A DNA stretch of 48,838 nt. Origin: Nocardioidaceae bacterium. GTDB lineage: Bacteria; Actinomycetota; Actinomycetes; Propionibacteriales; Nocardioidaceae. The DNA is taken from the NCBI GenBank assembly GCA_025934895.1, contig JAICWH010000007.1, positions 1 through 48,838 of the forward strand, read 5' to 3'. Position 1 is the first letter of the stretch; each line of letters starts with the position of its first letter. Below, piece by piece: positions 24,707-33,634 of this stretch. The notes under the pieces were generated by a model. That model saw only the letters and a program-made list of their open reading frames with translations, ran no database searches and was not told the DNA's origin. The position numbers and the translations under genes are program-made.

Positions 24707-27223
24707 TCAGAAGGGGTGGGGCTCGGTCGCGTGCGGCACGGACGCACTGATCACGGTGCCGTCGGCCCGGCGCACGCCGTCGCGGCCCCAGGCCGGCGGA
24801 CCGTCCGGCAGTCGGAGACCCTGGCCGTCCAGCGGCACGGTGACGGCCTCGGCAGGCGTCACCTCGAGCTCCTTGCCGCGCACCGCCAGCCGGGCCGACT
24901 CCCCGCTCTCCAGGGTGAGGACGACCTGGCCATGGTCCACGCAGACCCGCACGCGGGCGCCCTTGAGCGTGATCCGGTAGGTCAAGGACGTCCAGGGCTC
25001 AGGCAGGCGAGGGTCGATGCTGTAGCTGCCGCCGGCGTCGCGGAACCCGCCGAACCCGTAGACCAGCGCACTCCACACCCCGCCCGTCGAGGCCACGTGC
25101 ACGCCGTCGCTGGTGTTGGCGTGCAGGTCGGCGAGGTCGACGAACAACGACTGGTAGAAGTAGCGCAACGCGAGCTCGTGGTAGCCGACCTCGGCGGCGA
25201 TGATGGACTGCACGACGGCGGACAGCGTCGAGTCGCCGGTCGTGATCGGGTCGTAGTACTCGAAGTTCGCCCGCTTCTCCTCGTCGGTGAACGCCTCTCC
25301 GCGCAGGAACAGCGCGAGCACCACGTCGGCCTGTTTGATCACCTGGAACCGGTAGATCACCAGCGGGTGGTAGTGCAGCAAGAGCGGCAGGCTGCTCGGG
25401 GGAGTCGCTTCCAGGTCCCAGACCTCACGGTCCAGGAAATGCGCGTCCTGCGGGTGGATGCCCAGGTGCGCCTCGTAGGGGATGAACATCCGATCCGCCG
25501 CGCGCTCCCACTCCTGCGGCTCGTGGTCCTCCAGCTCGAGACGGGCGACCATCCGAGCGTGGCCGTCCGGGTCGTTCTCGGCGAGCCAGCGCACGGTCGT
25601 GGCGGCGTCACGCAGGTTGCCCTGGGCCATCACGTTGGTGAAGAGGTTGTCGTTGACGACGGTGGTGTACTCGTCGGGACCAGTGACCCCATGGATGTGG
25701 AACACCCCGGCGCCGTTGACCCGCCAGAAGCCGAGGTCCGCCCACAGCCGCGCGGTCTCGACGAGGATGTCGACGGCCTCCCGCTGCATGAACTCCTGGT
25801 CACCGGTGGCCGCGATGTACTGGCTGCAGGCGTAGGAGATGTCGGCGTCGATGTGGTACTGCGCCGTGCCGGCGGCGTAGTAGGCAGACGCCTCCTCGCC
25901 GTTGATGGTCCGCCACGGGAACAGCGCCCCTCGCTGGGTCATCTGGCTGGCGCGCACCCGCGCCGCGTCGAGCAGGCCGTAGCGGAAGCGCAGCGCTGCC
26001 CGGGCGCAACGGGGCGTCGTGTAGGTGAAGAACGGCAGCGTGTAGATCTCGGTGTCCCAGAAGTAGTGTCCGCTGTAGCCGGTGCCGGTGACCCCCTTGG
26101 CTGGCACCCCGCCGCCCTCGGCGCGGCCGCCGGCCTGGGCGAGCTGGAACAGGTTCCAGCGCACCGCCTGCTGGACCTCGGGCGGACCGTCCACCTCGAC
26201 GTCCGAGCGTTGCCAGAACCCGTCGAACCAGTGCCGCTGGTCGGCGAGCAGCGCCTCCGGGCCGTCGGCGCACGCGCGGTCGAGAGTACGACGGCAGCGG
26301 CTGACGAGCTCGCGCACCGGCACCCCACGGGAGGTGTGGTAGACGGCGTTCTTCTGCAGCCGGATCGGCACGCCGACGCGACCGTCCACCCGGTAGGTCA
26401 TCCGGGCCACGTCCGGGTCGAAGTGATGGTTGGACTCGAACTCGTTGTCGGTCTCGAAGACATGGTCGACGGCCACCGCGATGGTCATGCCGGACTCGGC
26501 GCACCGGTAGCCCTGGATCATCCGGTCGCTGTCCGCCTCTACCCCGATGGACTGTGGGGTGAGCACCCGGCGGTGGAACGTGGTGGACCTGCGCGGGTCG
26601 GCGCCCTGTCCCATCGCGGCGGACCGGACGTAGTACTCGTCCTCGCCGTCCTGCCGGTTCAGCAGCTGGGAGGAGATCGCCACGGGAGCGTCGGAGTCGA
26701 GCAGTGTCACCTCGAACGTCATCACGGCCAGATGCCGGTCGGTCATCGACACCATCCGGCTCGAGTCGACGCGCACCCGCTTCCCGGCCGGCGTGCGCCA
26801 CACCAGGGACCGGGTCAGCCGCCCGCTGCGGAAGTCCAGGGTGCGGTCGTAGGCGTCGAGCTCGGCGATGGGCAGCAGCAGCGGCTCGTCGTCGACGTAC
26901 AGCCGGATCAGCTTCGCGTCCGGGACGTTCACCATCGTCTGGCCCACGCGGGCGAAGCCGAACGCCTCCTCGGCGTGCTGGATGGTGAAGGTCTCGTGGA
27001 AGCCGTTGACGAACGTGCCGTGCGCGAAGCTCTCGCGCCCCTCCTCGACGTTGCCACGCATCCCGAGGTAGCCGTTGCCGACCGCGAACAGCGTCTCGTT
27101 GCGACCGAGGTGCCGCTTGTCGTAGCTGGTCTCGCTGAGCTGCCACGGGCGGACCGGGAAGAAGTGGCGGTCCAGGGGGTCGTCCGCCCTCGGCGGGACG
27201 TGGTCGGCGCCGGTGGTCCTCAT
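24707..27223 (-). CDS. GH65 glycoside hydrolase / disaccharide phosphorylase
   Basis: An 838-residue family-65 enzyme. Members phosphorolyse alpha-linked disaccharides (maltose, trehalose, kojibiose, nigerose) to glucose plus beta-glucose 1-phosphate, though some are hydrolases. The three-domain layout is clear: an N-terminal beta-sandwich (1-about 330), an (alpha/alpha)6 barrel with GHYFWDTEIY (385-394) and the general acid E518 in HGVTGPDEYTT, and a C-terminal beta-sheet. KQADVVLALFL and STLSAVVQSIIAAE match the phosphate-binding area. The start ATG overlaps the stop of the beta-phosphoglucomutase-like gene, which would use the beta-glucose 1-phosphate; this favours phosphorylase over hydrolase. 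Which disaccharide is used cannot be told. Confidence 0.92.
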   Translation of the reverse strand: MRTTGADHVPPRADDPLDRHFFPVRPWQLSETSYDKRHLGRNETLFAVGNGYLGMRGNVEEGRESFAHGTFVNGFHETFTIQHAEEAFGFARVGQTMVNVPDAKLIRLYVDDEPLLLPIAELDAYDRTLDFRSGRLTRSLVWRTPAGKRVRVDSSRMVSMTDRHLAVMTFEVTLLDSDAPVAISSQLLNRQDGEDEYYVRSAAMGQGADPRRSTTFHRRVLTPQSIGVEADSDRMIQGYRCAESGMTIAVAVDHVFETDNEFESNHHFDPDVARMTYRVDGRVGVPIRLQKNAVYHTSRGVPVRELVSRCRRTLDRACADGPEALLADQRHWFDGFWQRSDVEVDGPPEVQQAVRWNLFQLAQAGGRAEGGGVPAKGVTGTGYSGHYFWDTEIYTLPFFTYTTPRCARAALRFRYGLLDAARVRASQMTQRGALFPWRTINGEEASAYYAAGTAQYHIDADISYACSQYIAATGDQEFMQREAVDILVETARLWADLGFWRVNGAGVFHIHGVTGPDEYTTVVNDNLFTNVMAQGNLRDAATTVRWLAENDPDGHARMVARLELEDHEPQEWERAADRMFIPYEAHLGIHPQDAHFLDREVWDLEATPPSSLPLLLHYHPLVIYRFQVIKQADVVLALFLRGEAFTDEEKRANFEYYDPITTGDSTLSAVVQSIIAAEVGYHELALRYFYQSLFVDLADLHANTSDGVHVASTGGVWSALVYGFGGFRDAGGSYSIDPRLPEPWTSLTYRITLKGARVRVCVDHGQVVLTLESGESARLAVRGKELEVTPAEAVTVPLDGQGLRLPDGPPAWGRDGVRRADGTVISASVPHATEPHPF

Positions 27224-27969
27224 GGGCGCTCCTCGACGCCGGGCACCAGCTCCGCGAGGTCGTCGACCACGAGGTCCGCCCCATGGGAGAGGAGCTGCTG
27301 CGCGCCGGCCCCCCGGTCGACGCCGACGACCGCCGCGAAGTCGCCGGCGGCCCCGGCCTCGACGCCGGAGACGGCGTCCTCGACGACGACGGCGCGAGGG
27401 TGCGCCACGCCGAGGATGTCGGCGGCGAACTCGTAGGTGTCCGGGCACGGCTTGCCTCGCAGCCGGTGCTCCCGGGCCACCACGCCGTCGACGACCGTCT
27501 CGAACCGGCCGAGGAGACCGGCGGCCTCCAGCACGTCGGGCGCGTTCGCGGAGCTGGACACGATCGCCATCCTGGTGCCCCGGGCCTCGAGTGCGTCGAC
27601 CAGCTCCAGGGAGCCGGGATAGGCGCGCACCCCGTCGCGGGCGAGGACCTCGCCGAACAGCACGTTCTTGCGGTTGCCCAAGCCGCACACCGAGACCGTG
27701 TCGGGCGTGTCGTCCGGGCCGCCCCACGGGACGTCGAGGCCGCGGGAGGCCAGCAGCGCGGCCACCCCGTCGTAGCGCGGCTTGCCGTCGACGTGCGCGA
27801 AGTAGTCCTGCTCGGTGTACGGGGCGACCCCCTGACCGTCCAGGAACGCGGTGAACATCTCTGCCCACGCGTGCATGTGGACCTCGGCGGTGGGCGTGAT
27901 CACACCGTCGAGATCGAAGAGCACGGCCTCGACCGTGCCCCAGTCGAGCCCCCCGGTGCTGGTTCCCAC
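27220..27969 (-). CDS. HAD hydrolase, beta-phosphoglucomutase-like
   Basis: A 249-residue HAD-superfamily enzyme that probably converts beta-glucose 1-phosphate to glucose 6-phosphate. The nucleophile and acid/base aspartates are D19 and D21 (LFDLDGVITPTAEVH). Motif II is IVSSSAN, the motif III lysine lies in GKPCPDTY, and motif IV is VEDAVSGVEAG. The cap domain is present between them. I chose GTG 27969 because TAGGCT sits 7 nt upstream (leaderless). It forms a two-gene operon with GH65 through an ATGA overlap. Confidence 0.9.
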   Translation of the reverse strand: MGTSTGGLDWGTVEAVLFDLDGVITPTAEVHMHAWAEMFTAFLDGQGVAPYTEQDYFAHVDGKPRYDGVAALLASRGLDVPWGGPDDTPDTVSVCGLGNRKNVLFGEVLARDGVRAYPGSLELVDALEARGTRMAIVSSSANAPDVLEAAGLLGRFETVVDGVVAREHRLRGKPCPDTYEFAADILGVAHPRAVVVEDAVSGVEAGAAGDFAAVVGVDRGAGAQQLLSHGADLVVDDLAELVPGVEERP

Positions 27970-27976
27970 GTCAGCA

Positions 27977-27982
27977 AGCCTA
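27977..27982 (-). promoter_or_regulatory. -10-like hexamer, leaderless HAD/GH65 operon
   Basis: TAGGCT on the minus strand ends 7 nt before GTG 27969, and no Shine-Dalgarno intervenes. Confidence 0.5.
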
Positions 27983-28061
27983 GAGCCGTTCTGTTGCAGG
28001 TGTATGACGAACACGGGCCATGGCGCGTAGGACCCATGGGTGCGACTGGTTGGATGGGGCC

Positions 28062-29165
28062 ATGCCCGAAGGCGCCACCCGTCCCGTCCCCCGTGCGCTG
28101 GTGGGCCGCGCGCCCAAGGTGCTGCTGCACGACCACCTCGACGGGGGCCTGCGTCCGGCCACGGTCGTGGACCTGGCGGCGCAGGTCGGGCACTGCCTGC
28201 CGGCGACGGACCCGGGGTTGCTGCAGTCGTGGTTCGAGGACTCGGCGGACTCGGGCTCGTTGGAGCGTTACCTGGCGACGTTCGAGCACACGGTCGCGGT
28301 GATGCAGACCGCGGCGAACCTGCGCCGCGTGGCCCGCGAGTGCGTCCTGGACCTGGCCGCGGACGGTGTCGTCTACGCCGAGGTGCGCTACGCCCCCGAG
28401 CAGCACCTGCAGGAGGGGCTGTCCCTGGCGCAGGTCGTGGAAGCCGTCCGGGACGGGTTCGTCGAGGGCCAGGAGGAGGCCCGCCGCGACGGGCTGCCGA
28501 TCGTCGTACGCCAGCTGTTGACCGCGATGCGGCACCAGGCCCGCAGCCGGGAGATTGCCGAGCTCACCGTCGCCTACCGCAACCAGGGCGTCGTGGGCTT
28601 CGACATCGCGGGCGCCGAGGCGGGCTACCCGCCCACCCGGCACCTCGACGCGTTCGAGTACCTCCAGCGCGAGAACGCGCACTTCACCATCCACGCCGGC
28701 GAGGCGTTCGGCCTGCCGTCGATCTGGCAGGCGATCCAGTGGTGCGGCGCGGACCGGCTCGGCCACGGGGTGCGGATCATCGACGACGTGACGGTCTCCG
28801 GCGACGGGGAGCCGACGCTCGGGCCGCTGGCGTCCTACGTGCGCGACAAGCGGATCCCGCTGGAGATGTGCCCGTCCTCGAACATCCAGACCGGCGCCGC
28901 CTCCTCGCTCGCCGACCACCCGATCGGCACGCTGGCCCGGCTCCGGTTCCGGGTCACGGTGAACACCGACAACCGGTTGATGAGCGGCACGTCGATGACC
29001 CGGGAGATGAGCCTGCTCACCGACGCGTTCGGCTACGACATGGACGACCTGCGCTGGTTCACCATCAACGCGATGAAGTCCGCGTTCGTGCCGTTCGACG
29101 AGCGGCTGCGGATCATCGACGAGGCGATCAAACCGGCGTACGCCGTGCTGTCGGCGATGAGCTAG
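28062..29165 (+). CDS. add: Adenosine deaminase
   Basis: A 367-residue zinc amidohydrolase that turns (deoxy)adenosine into (deoxy)inosine. Zinc ligands are H23 and H25 ([10 protein letters not shown]), the histidine of TIHAGEAFG (with the catalytic Glu) and the aspartate in VNTDNR; GHGVRI is the proton-relay histidine motif. Length and motifs are normal. ATG 28062 is taken from homology; no strong Shine-Dalgarno or clean -10 is present. The stop TAG overlaps the stop of the convergent aldo/keto reductase through a shared CTAG. It supplies inosine for the purine nucleoside phosphorylase at 40.3 kb. Confidence 0.96.
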   Translation: MPEGATRPVPRALVGRAPKVLLHDHLDGGLRPATVVDLAAQVGHCLPATDPGLLQSWFEDSADSGSLERYLATFEHTVAVMQTAANLRRVARECVLDLAADGVVYAEVRYAPEQHLQEGLSLAQVVEAVRDGFVEGQEEARRDGLPIVVRQLLTAMRHQARSREIAELTVAYRNQGVVGFDIAGAEAGYPPTRHLDAFEYLQRENAHFTIHAGEAFGLPSIWQAIQWCGADRLGHGVRIIDDVTVSGDGEPTLGPLASYVRDKRIPLEMCPSSNIQTGAASSLADHPIGTLARLRFRVTVNTDNRLMSGTSMTREMSLLTDAFGYDMDDLRWFTINAMKSAFVPFDERLRIIDEAIKPAYAVLSAMS

Positions 29166-30037
29166 CCGACCGCGCCCGTCTCGAGCTCGACGATGTCGTC
29201 GTCGCTCAGCACGACCCCGGCGACCGCCACGTTCTGCTCGAGGTGCGCCAGGCTCGACGTCCCGGGGATCAGCAGGATGTTCTCCCGGTGTGCCAGCAGC
29301 CAGGCCAGCCCGACCTGCGCGGGGGTGACGCCGAGCCGCTCGGCAACCCGCTGGACCACCCCGTTCTCGGGGACCTTGGGCATCCCGGGGAAGGCGGAGC
29401 CGAGCGGGAAGTACGGGACGTAGGCAAGGCCGGCCTCCTGGCAACGGTCCAGCACCGCGCTGTCGTGCTGGTCGAGGAGGCTGAACGGGTTCTGCACGCA
29501 GACGATGCCGGCGGTGTCGATCGCCTGGTCCACCTGCTCCAGGGAGGCGGTCGAGATGCCGACTCCGGCGATCTTGCCCTCCTCTCGCAGCGCCACCATC
29601 TCGGCGAGCTGGTCCTCGAGAGCAGGCGGCTGCTCGCCGGGCGGCAGCTCGTGCTCGGCCATCAGCCGGAGGTTGACCGCGCCGAGCTGCTCGACCTTGA
29701 GGGACCGCAGGTTGTCCTCCACACCGGACCGCAGCTCCCTCGGAGTCTGGGCGGGCAGCCAGGCCCCGGTGTCGTCGCGCCTGCCACCGACCTTGGAGAC
29801 GAGCACCAGGTCGTCGGGGTAGGGATGCAGCGCCTCGCGGATCAGCTCGTTGGAGACGTCGGGCCCGTAGTACTGGGCCGTGTCGATGTGGTTGACGCCG
29901 AGCTCCACGGCGCGCCGCAGCACGGCGAGTGCCTGGTCGCGGTCGCGGGGTGGGCCGAACACGCCCCGGCCGGGGAGCTGCATGGCGCCGAAGCCGACGC
30001 GGCGCACGGTCAGGGGGCCGAAGGTGTAGGTGTCCAC
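29162..30037 (-). CDS. Aldo/keto reductase with His-to-Arg change
   Basis: A 291-residue NAD(P)H-dependent oxidoreductase with the AKR barrel. Catalytic residues D52 and Y57 (HIDTAQYYG) and K82 (LVSKVGG) are in place. The usual catalytic histidine (…DLxxLH) aligns with R124 in GAVNLRL, a substitution I recall in an actinobacterial subgroup. [11 protein letters not shown] and [12 protein letters not shown] belong to the cofactor site. GTG 30037 lies 7 nt after TAGCGT (leaderless). The substrate is unknown; the altered tetrad may change it. Confidence 0.9.
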   Translation of the reverse strand: MDTYTFGPLTVRRVGFGAMQLPGRGVFGPPRDRDQALAVLRRAVELGVNHIDTAQYYGPDVSNELIREALHPYPDDLVLVSKVGGRRDDTGAWLPAQTPRELRSGVEDNLRSLKVEQLGAVNLRLMAEHELPPGEQPPALEDQLAEMVALREEGKIAGVGISTASLEQVDQAIDTAGIVCVQNPFSLLDQHDSAVLDRCQEAGLAYVPYFPLGSAFPGMPKVPENGVVQRVAERLGVTPAQVGLAWLLAHRENILLIPGTSSLAHLEQNVAVAGVVLSDDDIVELETGAVG

Positions 30038-30044
30038 GACCCCG

Positions 30045-30050
30045 ACGCTA
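30045..30050 (-). promoter_or_regulatory. -10-like hexamer, leaderless aldo/keto reductase
   Basis: TAGCGT on the minus strand ends 7 nt before GTG 30037. It overlaps the stop codon of the upstream P-loop ORF. Confidence 0.5.
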
Positions 30051-30257
30051 GCCGAGCGGTCCGAACGGCCGGCCTCCCGCCACGGTGACCCGGCGCATCC
30101 CCTGCGTGACCACCTCTGGCTCGACCCGGATCAGCGGCCCGCCACGACGCAGCAGCAGCACCGTCGGCACGCCGTAGGCGTGCTCAAGCCACCCGCAGAG
30201 GCGGGACCTGCCGGAGCCGGACGGTCCGCACACCACGACGACCGGGCCCAGCACCAC
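30048..30257 (-). CDS. 69-residue P-loop ORF, possible uridine kinase remnant
   Basis: A short ORF directly after the truncated aldehyde dehydrogenase (5-bp gap, same strand). Its beginning VVVVCGPSGSGRSRLC is a P-loop in a hydrophobic strand, as at the start of uridine/cytidine kinases, with Arg in place of the usual Lys (GSGRS). The kinase core that should follow (DDFYKDG, lid, base-binding parts) is missing, and the remaining 50 residues match nothing I know. Third positions are strongly G/C, so it looks coding. It could be a decayed nucleoside kinase or a small stand-alone protein. Confidence 0.5.
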   Translation of the reverse strand: MVLGPVVVVCGPSGSGRSRLCGWLEHAYGVPTVLLLRRGGPLIRVEPEVVTQGMRRVTVAGGRPFGPLG

Positions 30258-30262
30258 GCGCC

Positions 30263-31162
30263 TCAGACGCCGATCGGATGCCAGACCGTCTTCGTCTCCA
30301 GGAACGCCGTCATCCGCTCCAGCCCGGGGTCCCGGGCCCAGTCCGGCTCCCGGACGGGTGCCCGGAGCACGCGCTTGAGGTTGTCGGCGGCGGACTGCTC
30401 GAGCTCGGTGGCGCGCTCCGCGTCGCCCACCAGGCCGATGAGGTCGACGGCGTTGACGTCCAGGTGCGAGGCCAGGGTGGGCGCCGTGTCGCCGAGCGGG
30501 CCGGTGAGCACGTTGACGACGCCGCCGGGCACGTCGGAGGTCGCCAGCACCTCGCTGAACGTGATCGCGGGCAGCGGCCGCTGGTGCGAGGACGCCACCA
30601 CCACCGTGTTGCCGGTGACGATGACCGGTGCTAGGACGCTGACCAGCCCCAGCAGCGACGACCCCGACGGGGCGAGCACCGCGACCACCCCGGTCGGCTC
30701 CGGGACCGAGAAGTTCAGGTACGGGCCGGCCACCGGGTTGGTGCCGCCGACGACCTGCCCGATCTTGTCGGCCCATCCGGCGTACCACACCAGCCGGTCC
30801 ACGGTCAGGTTCACGAGCGCCCTGGCCTGCCGCCTGCCGACGCCCTCGGACCGCTGCACCTCGTCGATGAACTGCGCCCGTCGACCCTCGAGCACCTCCG
30901 CGACCCGGTAGAGCACCTGCCCGCGGTTGTACGGCGTCCGGGAGGACCAGCCGGCGAAGGCCTTGCGGGCTGCCTGCACCGCGTTGCGGGCGTCCTTTCG
31001 TGAGGCGGCCGAGGCGTTGGCCAGGAACCGGCCCGCGGTGTCCTGCACGACGTAGGAGCGTCCCGACTCCGAGCGCGGGAACGCCCCACCGACGAACAGC
31101 TTGTAGGTCTTGCGAACCTCCACCCGGCGTGCCGTGGCCGGTTCCTCCAGGGGCGCCGTCAT
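30263..31162 (-). CDS. Truncated aldehyde dehydrogenase-like protein without catalytic residues
   Basis: A 299-residue ALDH-family protein. It covers the N-terminal cofactor-binding half (YKLFVGGAFPRSESGRSY, YAGWADKIGQVVGG, GNTVVVASS). It then departs at the point where a normal enzyme has the catalytic Glu (ELGGK) and Cys (GQxCC), both absent. The end is a clean stop, with no sign of a decayed remainder in the following DNA. It overlaps the stop of the full-length enzyme by ATGA and is probably its partner or a regulatory pseudo-subunit. I recall similar short paralogues beside deoC in other actinobacteria. Function is unproven. Confidence 0.85.
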   Translation of the reverse strand: MTAPLEEPATARRVEVRKTYKLFVGGAFPRSESGRSYVVQDTAGRFLANASAASRKDARNAVQAARKAFAGWSSRTPYNRGQVLYRVAEVLEGRRAQFIDEVQRSEGVGRRQARALVNLTVDRLVWYAGWADKIGQVVGGTNPVAGPYLNFSVPEPTGVVAVLAPSGSSLLGLVSVLAPVIVTGNTVVVASSHQRPLPAITFSEVLATSDVPGGVVNVLTGPLGDTAPTLASHLDVNAVDLIGLVGDAERATELEQSAADNLKRVLRAPVREPDWARDPGLERMTAFLETKTVWHPIGV

Positions 31163-32601
31163 CGCAGGTAGGCCGCCAACCCGTGGCGGCCGCCTTCGCG
31201 GCCGTAGCCGGACTCCTGATAGCCGCCGAACGGACTGCCCGGGTCGAACCTGTTGAAGGTGTTCGCCCAGACGACCCCTGCCCGGAGCCGGCCGGCCGCC
31301 CCCATGATGCGCGAGCCCTTGTCGCTCCAGACGCCCACCGACAGGCCGAACGGAGTGTTGTTGGCCTTGTCGACCGCCTCACCGGGCGTGCGGAACGTCA
31401 GCACCGAGAGCACCGGTCCGAAGATCTCCTCGCGGGCGATCCGGTGCGCCTGGGAGACGCCGGTGAAGATGGTCGGCGGGAACCAGAAGCCGTGTGCGGG
31501 CAGGTCGCAGGGCGGTGACCAGCGCTCCGCACCCTCGGAGTCGCCGCTGGCGGAGAGCTCCCGGATCCTGGTCAGCTGCTCTGCGGAGTTGATGGCCCCG
31601 ACGTCGGTGTTCTTGTCCAGGGGGTCACCGACGCGCAGGGTGGCCATCCGGTGTTTGAGCCGGTCCAGGACGTCGTCGGCGACCGACTCCTGCACCAGCA
31701 ACCGGGAGCCGGCACAGCAGACCTGGCCCTGGTTGAAGAAGATGCCGTTGACGACGCCCTCCACGGCCTCGTCGAGCGGCGCGTCGTCGAAGACGATGTT
31801 GGCGCCCTTGCCACCGAGCTCGAGGGTGACCTTCTTGCGGGTGCCGGCCACTGCGCGTGCGATGGACTTCCCGACATCGGTGGAGCCGGTGAACGCCACC
31901 TTGTCCACGTCCTCGTGGGCCACCAGGGCGCGGCCGGTGGCCCCTGCGCCGGTGACGATGTTGACCACGCCGGCGGGCAGGTCGGCCTGCTGGCAGATCT
32001 CCGCGAACAGCAGCGCCGTCAACGGGGTCGTCTCGGCGGGCTTGAGCACCACCGTGTTGCCGCAGGCAAGAGCAGGGGCGATCTTCCAGGCCAGCATCAG
32101 CAGCGGGAAGTTCCACGGGATCACCTGCCCTGCCACGCCGAGCGGCCGGGGCGGCCCGGGGCGTCCGGGCAGCGCGTAGTCGAGCTTGTCCGCCCAGCCT
32201 GCGTAGTAGAAGAACCACTGGGCCGCCAATGGCACGTCGACGTCGCGGGACTCCTTGATCGGCTTGCCGTTGTCGATCGACTCGAGGACGGCCAGCTCGC
32301 GACCGCGTTCCTGGAGGACGCGGGCGATCCGGAAGAGGTACTTCGAGCGGTCCCGCCCGGACATCCGCGACCACACCCGAGTGAAGGCCCTGCGGGCGGC
32401 CCCCACGGCGCGGTCGACGTCGGCGTCGTCGGCGTCGCTGACCTCGGCCAGCACCTCCTCGGTTGCCGGGTTGAGGGTCTTGAAGGACCGACCTGCCACG
32501 GGGTCGACGAACTCTCCGCCGATGAACAGCCCGTAGGAGGACCGGATGTCCACGACCGAGCGGGACTCCGGGGCGGGGGCGTAGTCGAACGGCTGGGCCA
32601 C
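31159..32601 (-). CDS. Aldehyde dehydrogenase, full length
   Basis: A 480-residue NAD(P)-dependent dehydrogenase. N164 (IPWNFP), general base E261 (ELGGKG) and nucleophile C295 or C296 (GQVCCAGSR) are present, as is the C-terminal EIFGPVLSV. It lies 2 bp after deoC, whose cleavage of deoxyribose 5-phosphate releases acetaldehyde, so acetaldehyde oxidation to acetate is the obvious role. The GTG start at 32601 is fixed by the deoC stop. It should form a complex or at least an operon with the truncated paralogue downstream. Confidence 0.93.
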   Translation of the reverse strand: MAQPFDYAPAPESRSVVDIRSSYGLFIGGEFVDPVAGRSFKTLNPATEEVLAEVSDADDADVDRAVGAARRAFTRVWSRMSGRDRSKYLFRIARVLQERGRELAVLESIDNGKPIKESRDVDVPLAAQWFFYYAGWADKLDYALPGRPGPPRPLGVAGQVIPWNFPLLMLAWKIAPALACGNTVVLKPAETTPLTALLFAEICQQADLPAGVVNIVTGAGATGRALVAHEDVDKVAFTGSTDVGKSIARAVAGTRKKVTLELGGKGANIVFDDAPLDEAVEGVVNGIFFNQGQVCCAGSRLLVQESVADDVLDRLKHRMATLRVGDPLDKNTDVGAINSAEQLTRIRELSASGDSEGAERWSPPCDLPAHGFWFPPTIFTGVSQAHRIAREEIFGPVLSVLTFRTPGEAVDKANNTPFGLSVGVWSDKGSRIMGAAGRLRAGVVWANTFNRFDPGSPFGGYQESGYGREGGRHGLAAYLR

Positions 32602-32603
32602 GG

Positions 32604-33584
32604 TCAGTCCACCGTGACGTAGTCGGGGCTGGAGTAGCGGCCGGTGGTCATCCGCATCCTCTGCATCAGCAGGTCGTTGAGCAGTGACGACGCGCCGAAC
32701 CGGAACAGGTCGGGGTCCAGCCAGTCGGTGCCGGCGACCTCGTTGACCATCACCAGGTAGGCCAGCGCCTCCTTGGTGGTGCGGATGCCGCCGGCCGGCT
32801 TGACGCCCACCTGCCGGCCGGTGGCGAACCGGAAGTCGCGGACGGCCTCGAGCATCACGAGCGTCACCGGCAGGGTCGCCGCGGGCTGCACCTTGCCGGT
32901 GGAGGTCTTGATGAAGTCGGCGCCGGCGAGCATCGCCAGCCAGGACACCCGGCGCACGTTGTCGTAGGTCTGCAGCTCGCCGGTCTCGCAGATCACCTTG
33001 AGGTGCGCTCGGGTTCCGTCCGGGCGCCCGCACACCTCACCCACGGCGACGATCTGGTCGAGCACCTCCAGGTAGCGCCCGGAGAGGAACGCGCCACGGT
33101 CGATCACCATGTCGATCTCGTCCGCCCCGGCCTGCACCGCGTCCCGGGCATCCGCCAGCTTGACAGCCGGCGCCGCGCGACCCGAGGGGAACGCGGTGGC
33201 GACCGAGGCCACATGCACGCCGCTGCCGGCCAGGGTGGCGCGGGCCGTGCCCACCATGTCCGGGTAGACACAGACTGCGGCGACGGCCGGACACGTCGGG
33301 TCGGCGGGGTCGGGCCGCATCGCCTTGGTGGACAGGGCCCGGACCTTGCCGCGGGTGTCGGCGCCCTCGAGCGTGGTGAGGTCGACCATCCGGATCGCCA
33401 GGTCGATCGCGAACGCTTTCGCCGTGGCCTTGACCGACCGACCCGCCAGCGCCGACGCCCGGGCCTCTGCCCCGACCTGGTCCACCCCGGGAAGGCCGTG
33501 CAGGAACCGGCGGAGCGCCGCGTCGGAGCCGGTCGCGGCGCTCAGCTCCTCCGGGACCGGGCTCAGGAGTGTTCCGGCGCCCAT
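32604..33584 (-). CDS. deoC: Deoxyribose-phosphate aldolase
   Basis: A 326-residue class I aldolase that splits 2-deoxyribose 5-phosphate into glyceraldehyde 3-phosphate and acetaldehyde. The Schiff-base lysine is K226 (GADFIKTSTGK), the second active-site lysine is K262 (VGVKPAGGIRT), and the proton-relay Asp is in DEIDMV. It is longer than the E. coli enzyme (259) through an N-terminal extension of about 60 residues, as in many actinobacteria. ATG 33584 follows TATGCT by 6 nt (leaderless). It heads a unit with the two aldehyde dehydrogenases and the P-loop ORF. Confidence 0.96.
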   Translation of the reverse strand: MGAGTLLSPVPEELSAATGSDAALRRFLHGLPGVDQVGAEARASALAGRSVKATAKAFAIDLAIRMVDLTTLEGADTRGKVRALSTKAMRPDPADPTCPAVAAVCVYPDMVGTARATLAGSGVHVASVATAFPSGRAAPAVKLADARDAVQAGADEIDMVIDRGAFLSGRYLEVLDQIVAVGEVCGRPDGTRAHLKVICETGELQTYDNVRRVSWLAMLAGADFIKTSTGKVQPAATLPVTLVMLEAVRDFRFATGRQVGVKPAGGIRTTKEALAYLVMVNEVAGTDWLDPDLFRFGASSLLNDLLMQRMRMTTGRYSSPDYVTVD

Positions 33585-33590
33585 GGGGTC

Positions 33591-33596
33591 AGCATA
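33591..33596 (-). promoter_or_regulatory. -10-like hexamer, leaderless deoC
   Basis: TATGCT on the minus strand ends 6 nt before ATG 33584. Confidence 0.5.
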
Positions 33597-33634
33597 GGTC
33601 CAGCCGTCGACAGGGCTCCTGCTCCCGGACAGGA

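Noticed and set aside
24707-27868. GH65 gene extended upstream through the HAD gene
   Set aside because: The extra 215 codons are the HAD gene in another frame; the ATGA overlap at 27220-27223 gives a normal start.
28010-28060. A third copy of the CCATGG element upstream of add
   Set aside because: CCATGG and CCCATGGG occur there, but the spacing and flanks do not match the other two elements, so it may be chance.
30048-31382. A long frame that joins the P-loop ORF to sequence overlapping the short aldehyde dehydrogenase
   Set aside because: Its first part is an out-of-frame shadow of the aldehyde dehydrogenase gene; only the last 70 codons lie outside that gene.
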